From Desulfosudis oleivorans Hxd3 (GTDB lineage: Bacteria; Desulfobacterota; Desulfobacteria; Desulfobacterales; Desulfosudaceae): a stretch of DNA of 64,000 nt. The notes under the pieces were generated by a model. That model searched no databases. It had not been told where the DNA came from and worked only from the letters and a program-made list of their open reading frames with translations. Both the position numbers and the translations under genes were made by a program. The stretch is from NCBI RefSeq assembly GCF_000018405.1, contig NC_009943.1:685001-749000 (forward strand), in the 5' to 3' direction. Of this stretch, positions 50,736 through 59,365 are shown piece by piece. Position 1 is the stretch's first letter; the number at the start of each line of letters is the position of its first letter.

Positions 50736-52883
50736 ATGGGTGAGAAAAATCTTTACAGCAGTTCCTGGTACCGGGTCGCCGGACTCAAACCCTTTCTGCG
50801 GAGCCATGCCCAGATTCACCGCCAGACCTTCAGGAACCGGATTTGGTACGTGCTTCAGGACCATTCCACCGGACGGTTTCACCGGTTTTCGGCCCAGGCC
50901 TATTTTCTCATCGGCCTGATGGACGGCACCCGGACCCTGCAGGAGATCTGGGAGGCGGCCTGTGCTCACCTGAAAGATGACATGCCCACCCAGGAGGAGG
51001 TCATCACCCTGCTGTCTCAGCTGCACCAGGCCGATGTGCTCCAGTCGAACATGGCGCCGGACATCGACCACCTGCTGCATCGAAGCCGCAAGGATCAGCA
51101 AAGCCGGTTCTGGGGCCGCCTTCGGTCTCCGGTGGCGCTGCGTATTCCCCTGATCGACCCCGATCGGTTCCTGGACAGGACCATCGGTGTGGTGGCTCCC
51201 CTGTTTTCCGTTTTCGGGGCTGTGGCCTGGTGCGCCCTGGTGATCACGGCGGTGGTGCTGGCCTTTCTGAACTGGGGCGAGCTGACCCGGAACCTGGCGG
51301 ACCGCGTACTGGCCATGGAAAACCTGGTGCTGCTCTGGCTGATCTATCCCGTGGTCAAGACCTTTCATGAGTTCGGCCATGCCTGGGCCGTGAAACGGTG
51401 GGGAGGCGAGGTTCACGAGATGGGCGTCATGCTGCTGGTGTTCGTGCCGGTGCCCTACGTGGACGCTTCCACGGCCTCGGCCTTCCGGGAAAAACGACGA
51501 AGAATGATCGTGGGGTTTATCGGTATCGGCGTGGAGATGGCCATTGCGGCGCTGGCCATGTTGCTCTGGGTGAACCTGGGGCCCGGCGTGCCGCGGGCCC
51601 TGGCCTTCAATGTCATTCTTATCGCCGGAGTCTCCACGATCTTTTTTAACGGCAACCCCCTGCTTCGTTTTGACGCTTACTATATTCTGGCGGACTACCT
51701 GGAGATTCCCAACCTGGGCGCCCGGGCCAACCGCTACCTGGGTCACCTGGCCCAGCGCTACCTGGTTCGAAACGAAGAGGCCGTCTTTACCCTTGCCGAC
51801 CGCCGGGAAGCGGTGTGGCTTGTCGTTTACGGCATTGCCGCTTTTGTATACAGGATATTTATAAGTATTCGCATCGCCCTGTTCGTGGCGGGAAAGTTCT
51901 TTTTCGTCGGTGTGCTGATTGCCGCATGGGCGCTGGTCGGGCTGGTGGCGGTCCCCCTGTTTCGTCTGGTCCGGACCGTTTTTTCCGATCCCGGGCTTTA
52001 CAGGCGTCGGGTTCGTATCGCGGGCATGGCCGCGGCCGCCGTCTGCCTGGTTGGTCTTTTTGTTTTCGGCGTCCGCCTGCCCGCCACCACCCTGGCCCAG
52101 GGTGTGCTCTGGCCGGGCGAACAATCCCGTGTGCGGGCCGGCACAGACGGTGTGGTTCATCGGTTTGTGGCCCGGCCCGGCGCCATCGTCGGCCGGGGGG
52201 ACCCTCTCCTGATCTGCGAAAATCCGGATATTAAGGGTGAAGAGCGGATTCTGGAGGCCAAGCTGAGGGAGTACCAGGCCCGCCATCTGGTGGCCATGAC
52301 CACGGACCGGACAGAAGAGCGCATTCTTGAAGAAGAGATCGCCCTGGTTGAAAGCGAACTGCGCCACGCCAGGGAGCGACGGGAAGCCCTGGTGGTGAGA
52401 AGCCCGGCGGACGGGCGATTCATTCTGCCCGATGCCGAAGATTATCCCGGCCGTTTTGTACGGCGGGGAGACCCTTTGGGATACGTGGTGGATTCAGGCC
52501 GCATTACCGTGCTGGCGGCCATTCCCCAGGTGCATGTGGGCCGAATCCGGCACAGTGTCCGGTCTGTGTCGGCCCGTGTCGCGGACCGGATTTTCGATCC
52601 GGTTCCGGCCCGTCTCATACGGGAAGTGCCGGCCGCTTCCAGCGACCTGCCCACGGCCGCCTTCTCCCTGGAAGGCGGGGGCCTCTTTGCCCTGGATCCG
52701 AGGGAGCAGATGGGCCGGACCTCTTTTGAAAAACTGTTCTATTTTGAAGTGGCCCTGGATGAGCACCTCAGGGATCGGCTGGGCGCCCGGGTGTTTTTGC
52801 GGTTCGAGCATGAGGCCGAGACCCTGGCCAGCCGGTGGTACAAGGTGTTGCGTCGGGTTTTCTTGAGGGTGTTCAACCGGTGA
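50736..52883 (+). CDS. PqqD-like / M50 metalloprotease / HlyD fusion protein
   Basis: This 715-aa protein has three parts. Residues about 15-105 resemble PqqD-type peptide-binding domains (YVLQDHSTGRFHRFS, then GLMDGTRTLQEIWE). Residues about 150-460 are a multi-pass membrane M50 (site-2-protease-type) domain with HEFGH (His211, Glu212, His215) and the second metal motif NPLLRFDAYY (Asp313). Residues about 485-700 are an HlyD-like periplasmic adaptor with RPGAIVGRGDPLL and a coiled coil. The layout recalls the YydH group of peptide metalloproteases, known from bacteriocin operons with a radical SAM partner. Here it could bind, cleave or pass the giant protein's N-terminus, which is an inference. 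Its stop overlaps the start of the SecA-like gene (TGATG). Confidence 0.85.
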   Translation: MGEKNLYSSSWYRVAGLKPFLRSHAQIHRQTFRNRIWYVLQDHSTGRFHRFSAQAYFLIGLMDGTRTLQEIWEAACAHLKDDMPTQEEVITLLSQLHQADVLQSNMAPDIDHLLHRSRKDQQSRFWGRLRSPVALRIPLIDPDRFLDRTIGVVAPLFSVFGAVAWCALVITAVVLAFLNWGELTRNLADRVLAMENLVLLWLIYPVVKTFHEFGHAWAVKRWGGEVHEMGVMLLVFVPVPYVDASTASAFREKRRRMIVGFIGIGVEMAIAALAMLLWVNLGPGVPRALAFNVILIAGVSTIFFNGNPLLRFDAYYILADYLEIPNLGARANRYLGHLAQRYLVRNEEAVFTLADRREAVWLVVYGIAAFVYRIFISIRIALFVAGKFFFVGVLIAAWALVGLVAVPLFRLVRTVFSDPGLYRRRVRIAGMAAAAVCLVGLFVFGVRLPATTLAQGVLWPGEQSRVRAGTDGVVHRFVARPGAIVGRGDPLLICENPDIKGEERILEAKLREYQARHLVAMTTDRTEERILEEEIALVESELRHARERREALVVRSPADGRFILPDAEDYPGRFVRRGDPLGYVVDSGRITVLAAIPQVHVGRIRHSVRSVSARVADRIFDPVPARLIREVPAASSDLPTAAFSLEGGGLFALDPREQMGRTSFEKLFYFEVALDEHLRDRLGARVFLRFEHEAETLASRWYKVLRRVFLRVFNR

Positions 52884-54889
52884 TGCATCTGAGCGTAGCC
52901 AACTGGCCCAGGGCCGATCACTTTACCCGCCCGGAAAAAAAGGAGCGGCGGCGGACCGTCCTGGACCGCCTGGCCTGGGAGGCCGCCGGCGTGGTGGCGC
53001 GGCCGCTTCTGGAGCGGATGTCACGGTTTTCCCGGGTCGTGAATGCCGCGGCCCTGGCCGGGGAGTCCCTGACCGGTGAAACCGACGAGGCCCTTCGGCA
53101 CCGCAGTGTGAACCTGCGGCGCCGGCTTCGGGTCGACGGGTTTGCCTTTCCCCTGGTGGCCGAGTCCTTTGCTCTGATTCGGGAAGCAGCCGGCCGGGTG
53201 CTGGGCATGCGCCATTTTGACTGCCAGCTGGTGGGCGGCTACGTTATTCTCAGCGGACTGCTGGCGGAGATGGAGACCGGGGAGGGCAAGACCCTGGTGG
53301 CCACCCTGCCCGCCATTACCGCGGCCCTGGCCGGCATTCCCGTTCACGTGATCACGGTAAACGATTACCTGACCCAACGGGATGCCGATCTGATGGGAGC
53401 GCTTTACCGGTTTTTCGGTATCACCGTCGGGTGCGTGATCCACGACAAGACGCCTGCCCAGCGCCGGGCCGCCTATGGTTGCGACGTGACCTACTGTACC
53501 AACAAGGAGGTGGTGTTTGACTACCTGCGGGACCGCATTGTCCTGGGCCACGCACCCGGGGCCCTTCACCTGCATGCCGAACATCTTTATAATCGTTACG
53601 GCAGAAGCGAACAGCTGCTGCTGCGGGGCCTTCACTACGCCATTGTGGACGAGGTGGACAGTGTGCTGGTGGATGAGGCCCGGACCCCCCTGATTATTTC
53701 CCGAAGCGATGCCGGCCAGGGGGAGGAGGCGGAGGCCCGGCAGGCTCTGGCCCTGGCCGGGGAACTGAAAGAATCGGTGCACTACCGCATCGATTATGAG
53801 GTGGACCAGGGCGTAAACACCATCACGGTGACGGAGCAGGGCCGGGAGGCGGTGGGCTTGGCGGCCGCATCCATGGGAACGGCCTGGCAGAGCCCCATCC
53901 GGCGGGAGGAGCTGGTGCGAAAGGCCCTGACGGCCCTTTACCTTTACCGGCTGGATGAGCATTACCTGGTTCAGGACGACAAGGTTCAGATTATTGATGA
54001 GTTTACAGGCCGGGTTATGCCGGACCGCTCCTGGGAGGGGGGGCTGCATCAACTTATCGAAGTCAAGGAGGGCTGCCCGGTGACGGGCCAGCGGGAGACC
54101 GTGGCCCGGATCAGTTACCAGCGGTTCTTCCGGCGGTACCTGAAGCTGGGAGGCATGACCGGCACCGCCAGGGAGATTCGGCGGGAACTCTGGGCCATTT
54201 ACGGGCTGCCGGTGGTGCGCATACCCACCAACCGGCCCCTTCAGCGGCAGATACCACCGGACGAGATTTTCCCTACCCTGGCGGAAAAGTATGCCGCTGT
54301 TGTGCAGCGCGTGGAAGCGCTGTACCGGCAGGAAATCCCGGTGCTTCTCGGTACCCGAACCGTGGCGGTGTCGGAATACTTTAGCGGTCTGCTGGCCCGG
54401 CGCGACATTCCCCACCAGGTACTCAACGCCAAGCAGGACGCCGAAGAGGCCCTGATCGTTTCACGGGCCGGTGAGCCGGGTCGTATCACCATTGCCACCA
54501 ACATGGCCGGCCGGGGCACTGACATCAAGCTGGCCCCTGAGGTCGCCCGGCGTGGCGGACTGCACGTTCTCATGACCGAACGGCACGAGTCCGGCCGCGT
54601 GGACCGTCAGCTGGCCGGCCGATGCGGCCGGCAGGGGGATCCGGGCCGGTGCGAGGGGTTTGTCTCCCTGGAAGATCCCCTTTTCAAGGACGGCTCCCCC
54701 GGGCTGGCCGGTCGCGCGGCGTTGTTGCTGGAAAAAAGAGGGGCCGGGCTCTGGAAACCGCTGGGGAAAAAGGCTATAACAAGGGCACAGCGAAAACTGG
54801 AAAAGGTTCATGCCGGGGCTCGGAAGCGGTTACTGCGATATGACGAGAACCGGAGTGACACCCTTTCTTTTTCCGGAAGAAGTGAATAG
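52883..54889 (+). CDS. SecA-like ATPase, truncated after the motor core (668 aa)
   Basis: The protein follows SecA from NBD1 to the start of the helical scaffold. The Walker A METGEGKT (Lys136), VDEVDSVLVDEARTPLII (Walker B, residues 255-272), a preprotein cross-linking domain (about 220-370), GMTGTAREI, ATNMAGRGTDIKL and GRCGRQGDPG are all present, so ATPase activity is likely. The helical scaffold begins (KAITRAQRKLEKVHAGARKR) but the protein ends about 30 residues later. The rest of a ~850-aa SecA is missing: the helical wing, the two-helix finger and the zinc tail. No continuation lies in another frame before the next gene. It starts at ATG 52883 in TGATG overlap with the M50 gene, so it is part of that operon. 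It is probably not the housekeeping SecA. Confidence 0.88.
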   Translation: MHLSVANWPRADHFTRPEKKERRRTVLDRLAWEAAGVVARPLLERMSRFSRVVNAAALAGESLTGETDEALRHRSVNLRRRLRVDGFAFPLVAESFALIREAAGRVLGMRHFDCQLVGGYVILSGLLAEMETGEGKTLVATLPAITAALAGIPVHVITVNDYLTQRDADLMGALYRFFGITVGCVIHDKTPAQRRAAYGCDVTYCTNKEVVFDYLRDRIVLGHAPGALHLHAEHLYNRYGRSEQLLLRGLHYAIVDEVDSVLVDEARTPLIISRSDAGQGEEAEARQALALAGELKESVHYRIDYEVDQGVNTITVTEQGREAVGLAAASMGTAWQSPIRREELVRKALTALYLYRLDEHYLVQDDKVQIIDEFTGRVMPDRSWEGGLHQLIEVKEGCPVTGQRETVARISYQRFFRRYLKLGGMTGTAREIRRELWAIYGLPVVRIPTNRPLQRQIPPDEIFPTLAEKYAAVVQRVEALYRQEIPVLLGTRTVAVSEYFSGLLARRDIPHQVLNAKQDAEEALIVSRAGEPGRITIATNMAGRGTDIKLAPEVARRGGLHVLMTERHESGRVDRQLAGRCGRQGDPGRCEGFVSLEDPLFKDGSPGLAGRAALLLEKRGAGLWKPLGKKAITRAQRKLEKVHAGARKRLLRYDENRSDTLSFSGRSE

Positions 54890-54959
54890 CCCGGGGATTT
54901 TGTGAAAAGGCATTTTTTGTTTATTCTGAACAATAGGGATCCGGGATAGGAGGCCAGCC

Positions 54960-55697
54960 ATGAAAACAGTTGCCATGATCGGAAGTTTGGTGTGCCTCTG
55001 CATGTTTGCGAGCGGGCATGGGATTGCCGGGGAGGGTGAAGCGGTGCTTCACCGGGGACTGGTGGTACCCAGCGAGGTAGTCGAGATCAGCAGCCAGGTG
55101 CCGGGAATCATCGAGAAGGTGCCCGTGGAACGGGGTGACCGTGTCAAGGCGGGGCAGGTGGTGGCCATGCTCAAGGCGGGCCTGGAAAAGGCCCAGGTTG
55201 ACCTGGCCCTGGCCCGGCTGGATTTTGGCAAAAGAAAAATGCTGCGCAACGAGGAGCTCCACCAGAAACAGCTGATCTCCATTCATGAAAAGGACGAGAT
55301 GGAAACCGAGGTCCGTATCATGGAGATTCAGCTTCAGGAAGCCCAGGCAAATCTGGATCTGCGCACCATTTACAGCCCGGTAAACGGTGTCGTGGTGGAA
55401 CGCCATCTGGGACCGGGCGAGTATATCGGTGAGGGGTCGGTCATGACCATCGCCTGCGTGGACCCGCTCAACGTTGAGGTGGTGGTGCCGGCCGCGCTTT
55501 ACGGCACCATTCAAGAGGGGATGAAGGCCCAGGTTATGCCCGATGATCCGCCGGGCGGGTCATACCAGGGAAGGGTAGTGATCGTGGATGGGGTGATTGA
55601 TGCGGCCAGTGGTACCTTCGGGGTCCGGGTCCGGCTATCCAACCCCGGCTACAGGCTGCCCGCCGGGGTGAACTGCCAGGTGCGGTTCTTTAACTGA
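54960..55697 (+). CDS. Periplasmic adaptor (HlyD/RND membrane-fusion type)
   Basis: This 245-aa protein has a signal peptide (MKTVAMIGSLVCLCMFASGHGIAG) and the core of a membrane-fusion protein: VVPSEVVEISSQVPGIIEKV (first lipoyl half), a short coiled coil (about 70-125), then IYSPVNGVVVERHLGPGEYI (second half) and a beta-barrel. It lacks a long C-terminal domain and is short for the family. AGGAGG lies 10 bases before the start. It sits 70 bp after the SecA-like gene with no terminator between them and is most likely the last gene of the export operon. It is the third HlyD-like part encoded within 7 kb. Confidence 0.85.
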   Translation: MKTVAMIGSLVCLCMFASGHGIAGEGEAVLHRGLVVPSEVVEISSQVPGIIEKVPVERGDRVKAGQVVAMLKAGLEKAQVDLALARLDFGKRKMLRNEELHQKQLISIHEKDEMETEVRIMEIQLQEAQANLDLRTIYSPVNGVVVERHLGPGEYIGEGSVMTIACVDPLNVEVVVPAALYGTIQEGMKAQVMPDDPPGGSYQGRVVIVDGVIDAASGTFGVRVRLSNPGYRLPAGVNCQVRFFN

Positions 55698-55816
55698 CCG
55701 TTGCGCGCATAACATCGGGACTGCCCCGGTGTTTTCTTCTCGATGTACTGAGGGATGCTCTGTGCCTGCCCCGTTCGTCGGTCCCGGAGTCCTTTCCTTG
55801 CTGGACAACATCGCGA

Positions 55817-56539
55817 CTACGCTTCGGGGTGCGGGGTGAATACGTATCCCACTGACCGCATGCTTTTAAAAAATTTCGGTTTTCTGGGGTCGTCCTCGAA
55901 ATATTTTCGAAAGCGCACAATGAAGTTGTCCACGGTGCGGGTGGAGGGATCGCCGGTATAGCCCCAGCCGATCTCCAGCAGGGTTTTTCTGGCCAGGGGC
56001 CGGTTCTGGTGGGTGATAAAGAGTTTTAACAGCTTGACCTCCTGGTCGGTGAGTTGAATAGTGCCCTGGCGGCAGACCGCCTGGGACAGTGAAAAATCGA
56101 TTTGGTTGTTGCCGAAGGTGTAGCGGGTGGGTACCAGACTTTCCGCGCTTTTCTTGCTCCAGGAAGCCCGGGTCAGGAGACGGTCCACGCGCAGCAGAAA
56201 TTCTTCCAGGTCAAAGGGCTTGGTAAGATAGTCGTCCACCCCGTAGGTCAAGCCCTTTCGCTTATCGATCGGCTCTTTTTTGGCCGACAGGATAAGGATG
56301 GGGATCTTTTCATCCTCCAGCCGAATATGCTGCAACACGGAAAGCCCATCCATGCCCGGCAGCATGATGTCCAGCACGATCAGGTCCGGGTTGTGCGCCT
56401 TCCAGGCCGCCAGGCCGCGGCTGCCGTTTTCGGCAACCATCACATCGTATCCTTTCAGGGAGAGGTTCAGTTGCAGCCCCTGGGCGATATGGGCTTCATC
56501 CTCAATAATCAGTATTTGTTTTCTGTCAGGGCTGTTCAT
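55817..56539 (-). CDS. OmpR/PhoB-family response regulator
   Basis: The N-terminal receiver domain starts with ILIIEDE and has the phosphorylated aspartate at Asp57 (LIVLDIMLPGMDG) and the conserved Lys of KPFDLEEF. The C-terminal winged-helix DNA-binding domain (about 140-238) ends with DNFIVRFRKYFEDDP, then VGYVF. It overlaps the kinase gene by 4 bp (56536-56539), so the two form a coupled pair. The target genes are unknown; the export genes next door, read convergently, are one possibility. Confidence 0.93.
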   Translation of the reverse strand: MNSPDRKQILIIEDEAHIAQGLQLNLSLKGYDVMVAENGSRGLAAWKAHNPDLIVLDIMLPGMDGLSVLQHIRLEDEKIPILILSAKKEPIDKRKGLTYGVDDYLTKPFDLEEFLLRVDRLLTRASWSKKSAESLVPTRYTFGNNQIDFSLSQAVCRQGTIQLTDQEVKLLKLFITHQNRPLARKTLLEIGWGYTGDPSTRTVDNFIVRFRKYFEDDPRKPKFFKSMRSVGYVFTPHPEA

Positions 56540-57507
56540 GCCGGATCCTTTGGTTTTGTCACCAGGGGCAGGGAGACGACAAACACGGACCCCGTTTCAC
56601 CGGGACGGTCTTTCACCCATATTTTCCCCTTGTGCAGGCGCACGATGTTGGCCACCAGGTAGAGGCCCAGGCCGCTTCCCTTGGCTGACCGGTCATCGGC
56701 CCGGCCGGCCTGGTAGAACTTTTTAAAGATGTTTTTCTGCTCCGACGGGTCAATGCCGATGCCGTTGTCCGCCACGCGGACCAGTACTTTGTTCTTTTTC
56801 CGTTCAAAGGTGATATGGATTTCCGGTGTGCCGGCGCTGTTGTATTTGATGGCGTTGGTGGAAAGGTTCATCAGCAGCATCTCAAACAGGTGGGGGTTGA
56901 GGCGGCACACGAAAGATCCATCAGGCGGTGCCGAGACGGTGATGGCGCAGTTTTTGAACAGGTGGCGGGTTTTCTGGTAAAACTGCCGGATCAGAAAAAC
57001 CAGGTCGGTTTCGACAAAATCCCCGGCATAGGTCCGGCCTTCGATTTCCGCCAGGTCCAGAATACTGCCGATGGTGGACTCCAGGCGGTTGACATCAGAG
57101 ATCATAGTCTGAATGTGCTTTACCTGTTCTTCCCTGGGCAGGTCATGTTTTAAAAAGGTCGCCAGAAAGAGGCGCAGGGAGGTGACCGGTGTTTTCAGTT
57201 CGTGGGTAAAGTTGTTGATGAAGTTGCGTTGCAGTCGGAAGAGCTGAAAGGTTTTCAGGTTGTAAATAAAAATAGTGAAAAGACCCAGCAGGATGATCCC
57301 CACCAGGATGGACAGGACGGTGATCACCACCCATGTGTGGGAGGCCAGAATGTCCACCGCGTTCAGGTCGAACCGGTCCACCAGCCGGTTGAGTCCCGCC
57401 CGCACCTTGATGTACCAGTAGATGTAGAGAAACAGGGAAAATCCCAGGGCCACGCAGGAGGAGACAAAGATCAGGATCAGGGTGATCAGCCATTTGGTTC
57501 GGTTCAT
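56536..57507 (-). CDS. Sensor histidine kinase
   Basis: Two TM helices (about 7-30 and 60-82) flank a short periplasmic loop of about 30 residues. The dimerisation domain carries the H-box NFTHELKTPVTSL with His102. The ATP-binding domain has the N-box LLMNLSTNAIKYN, the G1 box VADNGIGIDPSEQ, the F-box IFKKFYQ and the G2 box GSGLGLYLV. Its 323 aa are short, with no HAMP or PAS domain visible. It is transcribed ahead of the response regulator, with a 112-bp gap to the next gene upstream. Confidence 0.93.
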   Translation of the reverse strand: MNRTKWLITLILIFVSSCVALGFSLFLYIYWYIKVRAGLNRLVDRFDLNAVDILASHTWVVITVLSILVGIILLGLFTIFIYNLKTFQLFRLQRNFINNFTHELKTPVTSLRLFLATFLKHDLPREEQVKHIQTMISDVNRLESTIGSILDLAEIEGRTYAGDFVETDLVFLIRQFYQKTRHLFKNCAITVSAPPDGSFVCRLNPHLFEMLLMNLSTNAIKYNSAGTPEIHITFERKKNKVLVRVADNGIGIDPSEQKNIFKKFYQAGRADDRSAKGSGLGLYLVANIVRLHKGKIWVKDRPGETGSVFVVSLPLVTKPKDPA

Positions 57508-57619
57508 GTGGACGTCTTCTCTTTATGGCTGCCGGAACAACAGCCGCAGCTGATGGTTTTTAAAACACTTTTATCGTCACGATATTAAAGCGGTGTGGCT
57601 GTATGTCAAGCAACAATCG

Positions 57620-58099
57620 TCATGGCGCATCAATCAGCCGGTTCAGGATCAGGCCGTAAAACGATGCGCCGGCAGTCGTGTAGTACCAGCCGAGATGGCT
57701 CATGCATCCGCTGCACACCGCCACCTGCCAGGCGTAGCCGTCAAACCAGGTGAATTCAAGGGTCGGTGAACCGGCATGACCACATCCCGGCGCCCCGCGA
57801 AAACACCCGATCTCAAAAATCATCCCCCCGGGGTTGGCAAAAACATGGGAGTGGCGGCCATTGACGGTTGTTTGCTCTTCCCGTCGCGTGATGGGGTGCA
57901 GGCACCGGAAACAGCGCAGGGCCTCCTGCTTTTCCGGGGCTTTTTCATCCTCGCTGCCGGTGCGGGTGGCGGCCGACGGCGGCGTCAGCAGGTTGTTTTC
58001 AATTTCTGTTTTCAGGCACCGTAAAGGCACGCGGCCGATGATCGCGGGGAAACGGCTGTGTTCAGTGAAAGCGGTGGTATGGTGATCATGGCGTTGCAT
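57620..58099 (-). CDS. Single-domain CULT (cereblon-type) protein
   Basis: Residues about 60-155 match the CULT domain of cereblon: two zinc-binding pairs, Cys63/Cys66 (CFRC) and Cys129/Cys132 (CSGC), and the three tryptophans of the aromatic cage, Trp118, Trp124 and Trp138, in EFTWFDGYAW and SHLGWYY. Human cereblon has the same spacing (SWFPGYAW, then CxxC, then SHIGW). The His of cereblon EHSW is Phe116 here. CULT domains bind uracil-like and glutarimide ligands such as thalidomide, and single-domain bacterial versions are known (Magnetospirillum). The natural role in bacteria is unknown. The first 58 residues are polar and lack a signal peptide. It follows mltG by 24 bp and is likely cotranscribed with it. 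The start has a weak ribosome binding site, so the N-terminus is uncertain. Confidence 0.85.
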   Translation of the reverse strand: MQRHDHHTTAFTEHSRFPAIIGRVPLRCLKTEIENNLLTPPSAATRTGSEDEKAPEKQEALRCFRCLHPITRREEQTTVNGRHSHVFANPGGMIFEIGCFRGAPGCGHAGSPTLEFTWFDGYAWQVAVCSGCMSHLGWYYTTAGASFYGLILNRLIDAP

Positions 58100-58123
58100 T
58101 TTATCGTCCGAACCTGCTTTGGT

Positions 58124-59140
58124 CTATTTTTTACGCCGCCTTCCCAGTTGATATGTCTGAACGGCCCGGTTGTGCTCTGCAAGGGTGGCGGAAAAGTGGT
58201 GGGTGCCGTCGTTTTTTGCCACAAAATAGAGATAGCCGGTTTGGGCCGGAAAAAGGGCCGCGTAGAGCGATTCTTTGCCCGGGCTGGCAATGGGCCCCGG
58301 CGGAAGACCCCGAATCCGGTAGGTGTTGTAAGGGGTTTCCTGTCGCAGATGGGCACGGGTGATATTGCCGTCAAAGTCGGGAATGCCGTATATCACCGTG
58401 GGGTCGCTCTCCAGCCGCATTCTTTTTGCCAGCCGGTTGTGGAACACCGACGCGATCACGGGCCGTTCGTCCGGGTGGGCCGTCTCTTTTTCAATGATCG
58501 ACGCCAGGGTCACGATCTGGTGGACCGAAAATCCCTGTTGTGTGGCGCGTGTTTTCCACTCGTCGGTGAATACGGCGTTAAAGCGGTCCACCATGGCGGT
58601 CGCCATTTTTCGGGGAGTGGCGGTTGCCGGAAAATAGTAGGTCTCGGGAAACAGGTATCCTTCCAATGTGTCGGCCGGAATGCCCATCTCTTTTGCAAGC
58701 CCGCTGTCCCTGGCGGCAGCGGCAAAAGCCTCGCTTGTGGCCAGCCCGGCCTGGGCCACTGCGCCGGCAATCTGGTCAATGGCGAAACCTTCGGGAATGG
58801 TTACCCGGTAGAGCACCACGTCCCCGGAAAAGAGCCGGTCCAGGATGTCCGACGGCGGCATGGCCGCCGACACCCGGTATTCTCCTGCCTTGATGACGTG
58901 TCTGCCCCGGGCTGTTCGGGCAAAGAGCCGGAACAGATCCGGGTGATGGATAATCCCGGCCCGGTGCAGCAGGGTCGCCACGGCGTTGATGCCCATGCCC
59001 GGGGCAACTACCAGTACCTGTTCATTGCGGGCACCGGGATCGGCGGGTGTGGCGCCGTACCGAAGCAGACCGAACCATGCCCCTGCGCCGGCGACGGCCA
59101 GTATGACAACAAGAATAAGGATGCGTTTGGGTGCCGGCAT
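58124..59140 (-). CDS. mltG: Endolytic transglycosylase MltG
   Basis: MltG cleaves nascent peptidoglycan strands at the inner membrane. The protein has an N-terminal TM helix (about 6-26), a LysM-like subdomain (VVAPGMGINAVATLL) and the YceG catalytic domain. The catalytic Glu is Glu217 in LASIIEKET, matching Glu218 of E. coli MltG. The conserved TPYNTYRIRGLPPGPI and NPG-type SPGKESLYAAL regions are present, and the protein ends in the usual FVAKNDGTHHFSATLAEHN. I chose ATG 59140, preceded by AGGA; an upstream start (59224) would add 28 residues with no clear binding site. Its 338 aa are normal for the family. Confidence 0.95.
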   Translation of the reverse strand: MPAPKRILILVVILAVAGAGAWFGLLRYGATPADPGARNEQVLVVAPGMGINAVATLLHRAGIIHHPDLFRLFARTARGRHVIKAGEYRVSAAMPPSDILDRLFSGDVVLYRVTIPEGFAIDQIAGAVAQAGLATSEAFAAAARDSGLAKEMGIPADTLEGYLFPETYYFPATATPRKMATAMVDRFNAVFTDEWKTRATQQGFSVHQIVTLASIIEKETAHPDERPVIASVFHNRLAKRMRLESDPTVIYGIPDFDGNITRAHLRQETPYNTYRIRGLPPGPIASPGKESLYAALFPAQTGYLYFVAKNDGTHHFSATLAEHNRAVQTYQLGRRRKK

Positions 59141-59275
59141 TTGTCCTGCTTTCAACCATGGGTAAACGTGTACGGTAAGGTGACGGGCACTTGTCACCGG
59201 AGTCGCTCCTGCCAAGTTTACCATTGCCCACGATTCGGCCGCAAGGCAAAACAGGTGGGCCGGTGGATACGCCTA

Positions 59276-59305
59276 TTGACACTCACCCCCCGGCTGGCAT
59301 AGAGT
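59276..59305 (+). promoter_or_regulatory. Candidate promoter for the acyl-CoA dehydrogenase-pyrK operon
   Basis: TTGACA at 59276-59281 is followed by an 18-base spacer and TAGAGT at 59300-59305 (four of six consensus positions). It lies 61 bp before the GTG start. Confidence 0.5.
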
Positions 59306-59365
59306 CAATTTTTCCGGAACGGTTCTTTAATTTTAATAAAAACTTTTCAAAAAAAGAGGTGTGAT

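Noticed and set aside
49995-52367. A 790-codon open frame on the minus strand
   Set aside because: It overlaps two genes with clear domains on the plus strand and its translation is rich in His, Gln and Gly without any recognisable motif, as expected for GC-rich antisense frames.
52883-54959. SecA truncation caused by a frameshift
   Set aside because: The 70 bp after the stop contain no SecA-like sequence in any frame, and the next gene has its own binding site and signal peptide.
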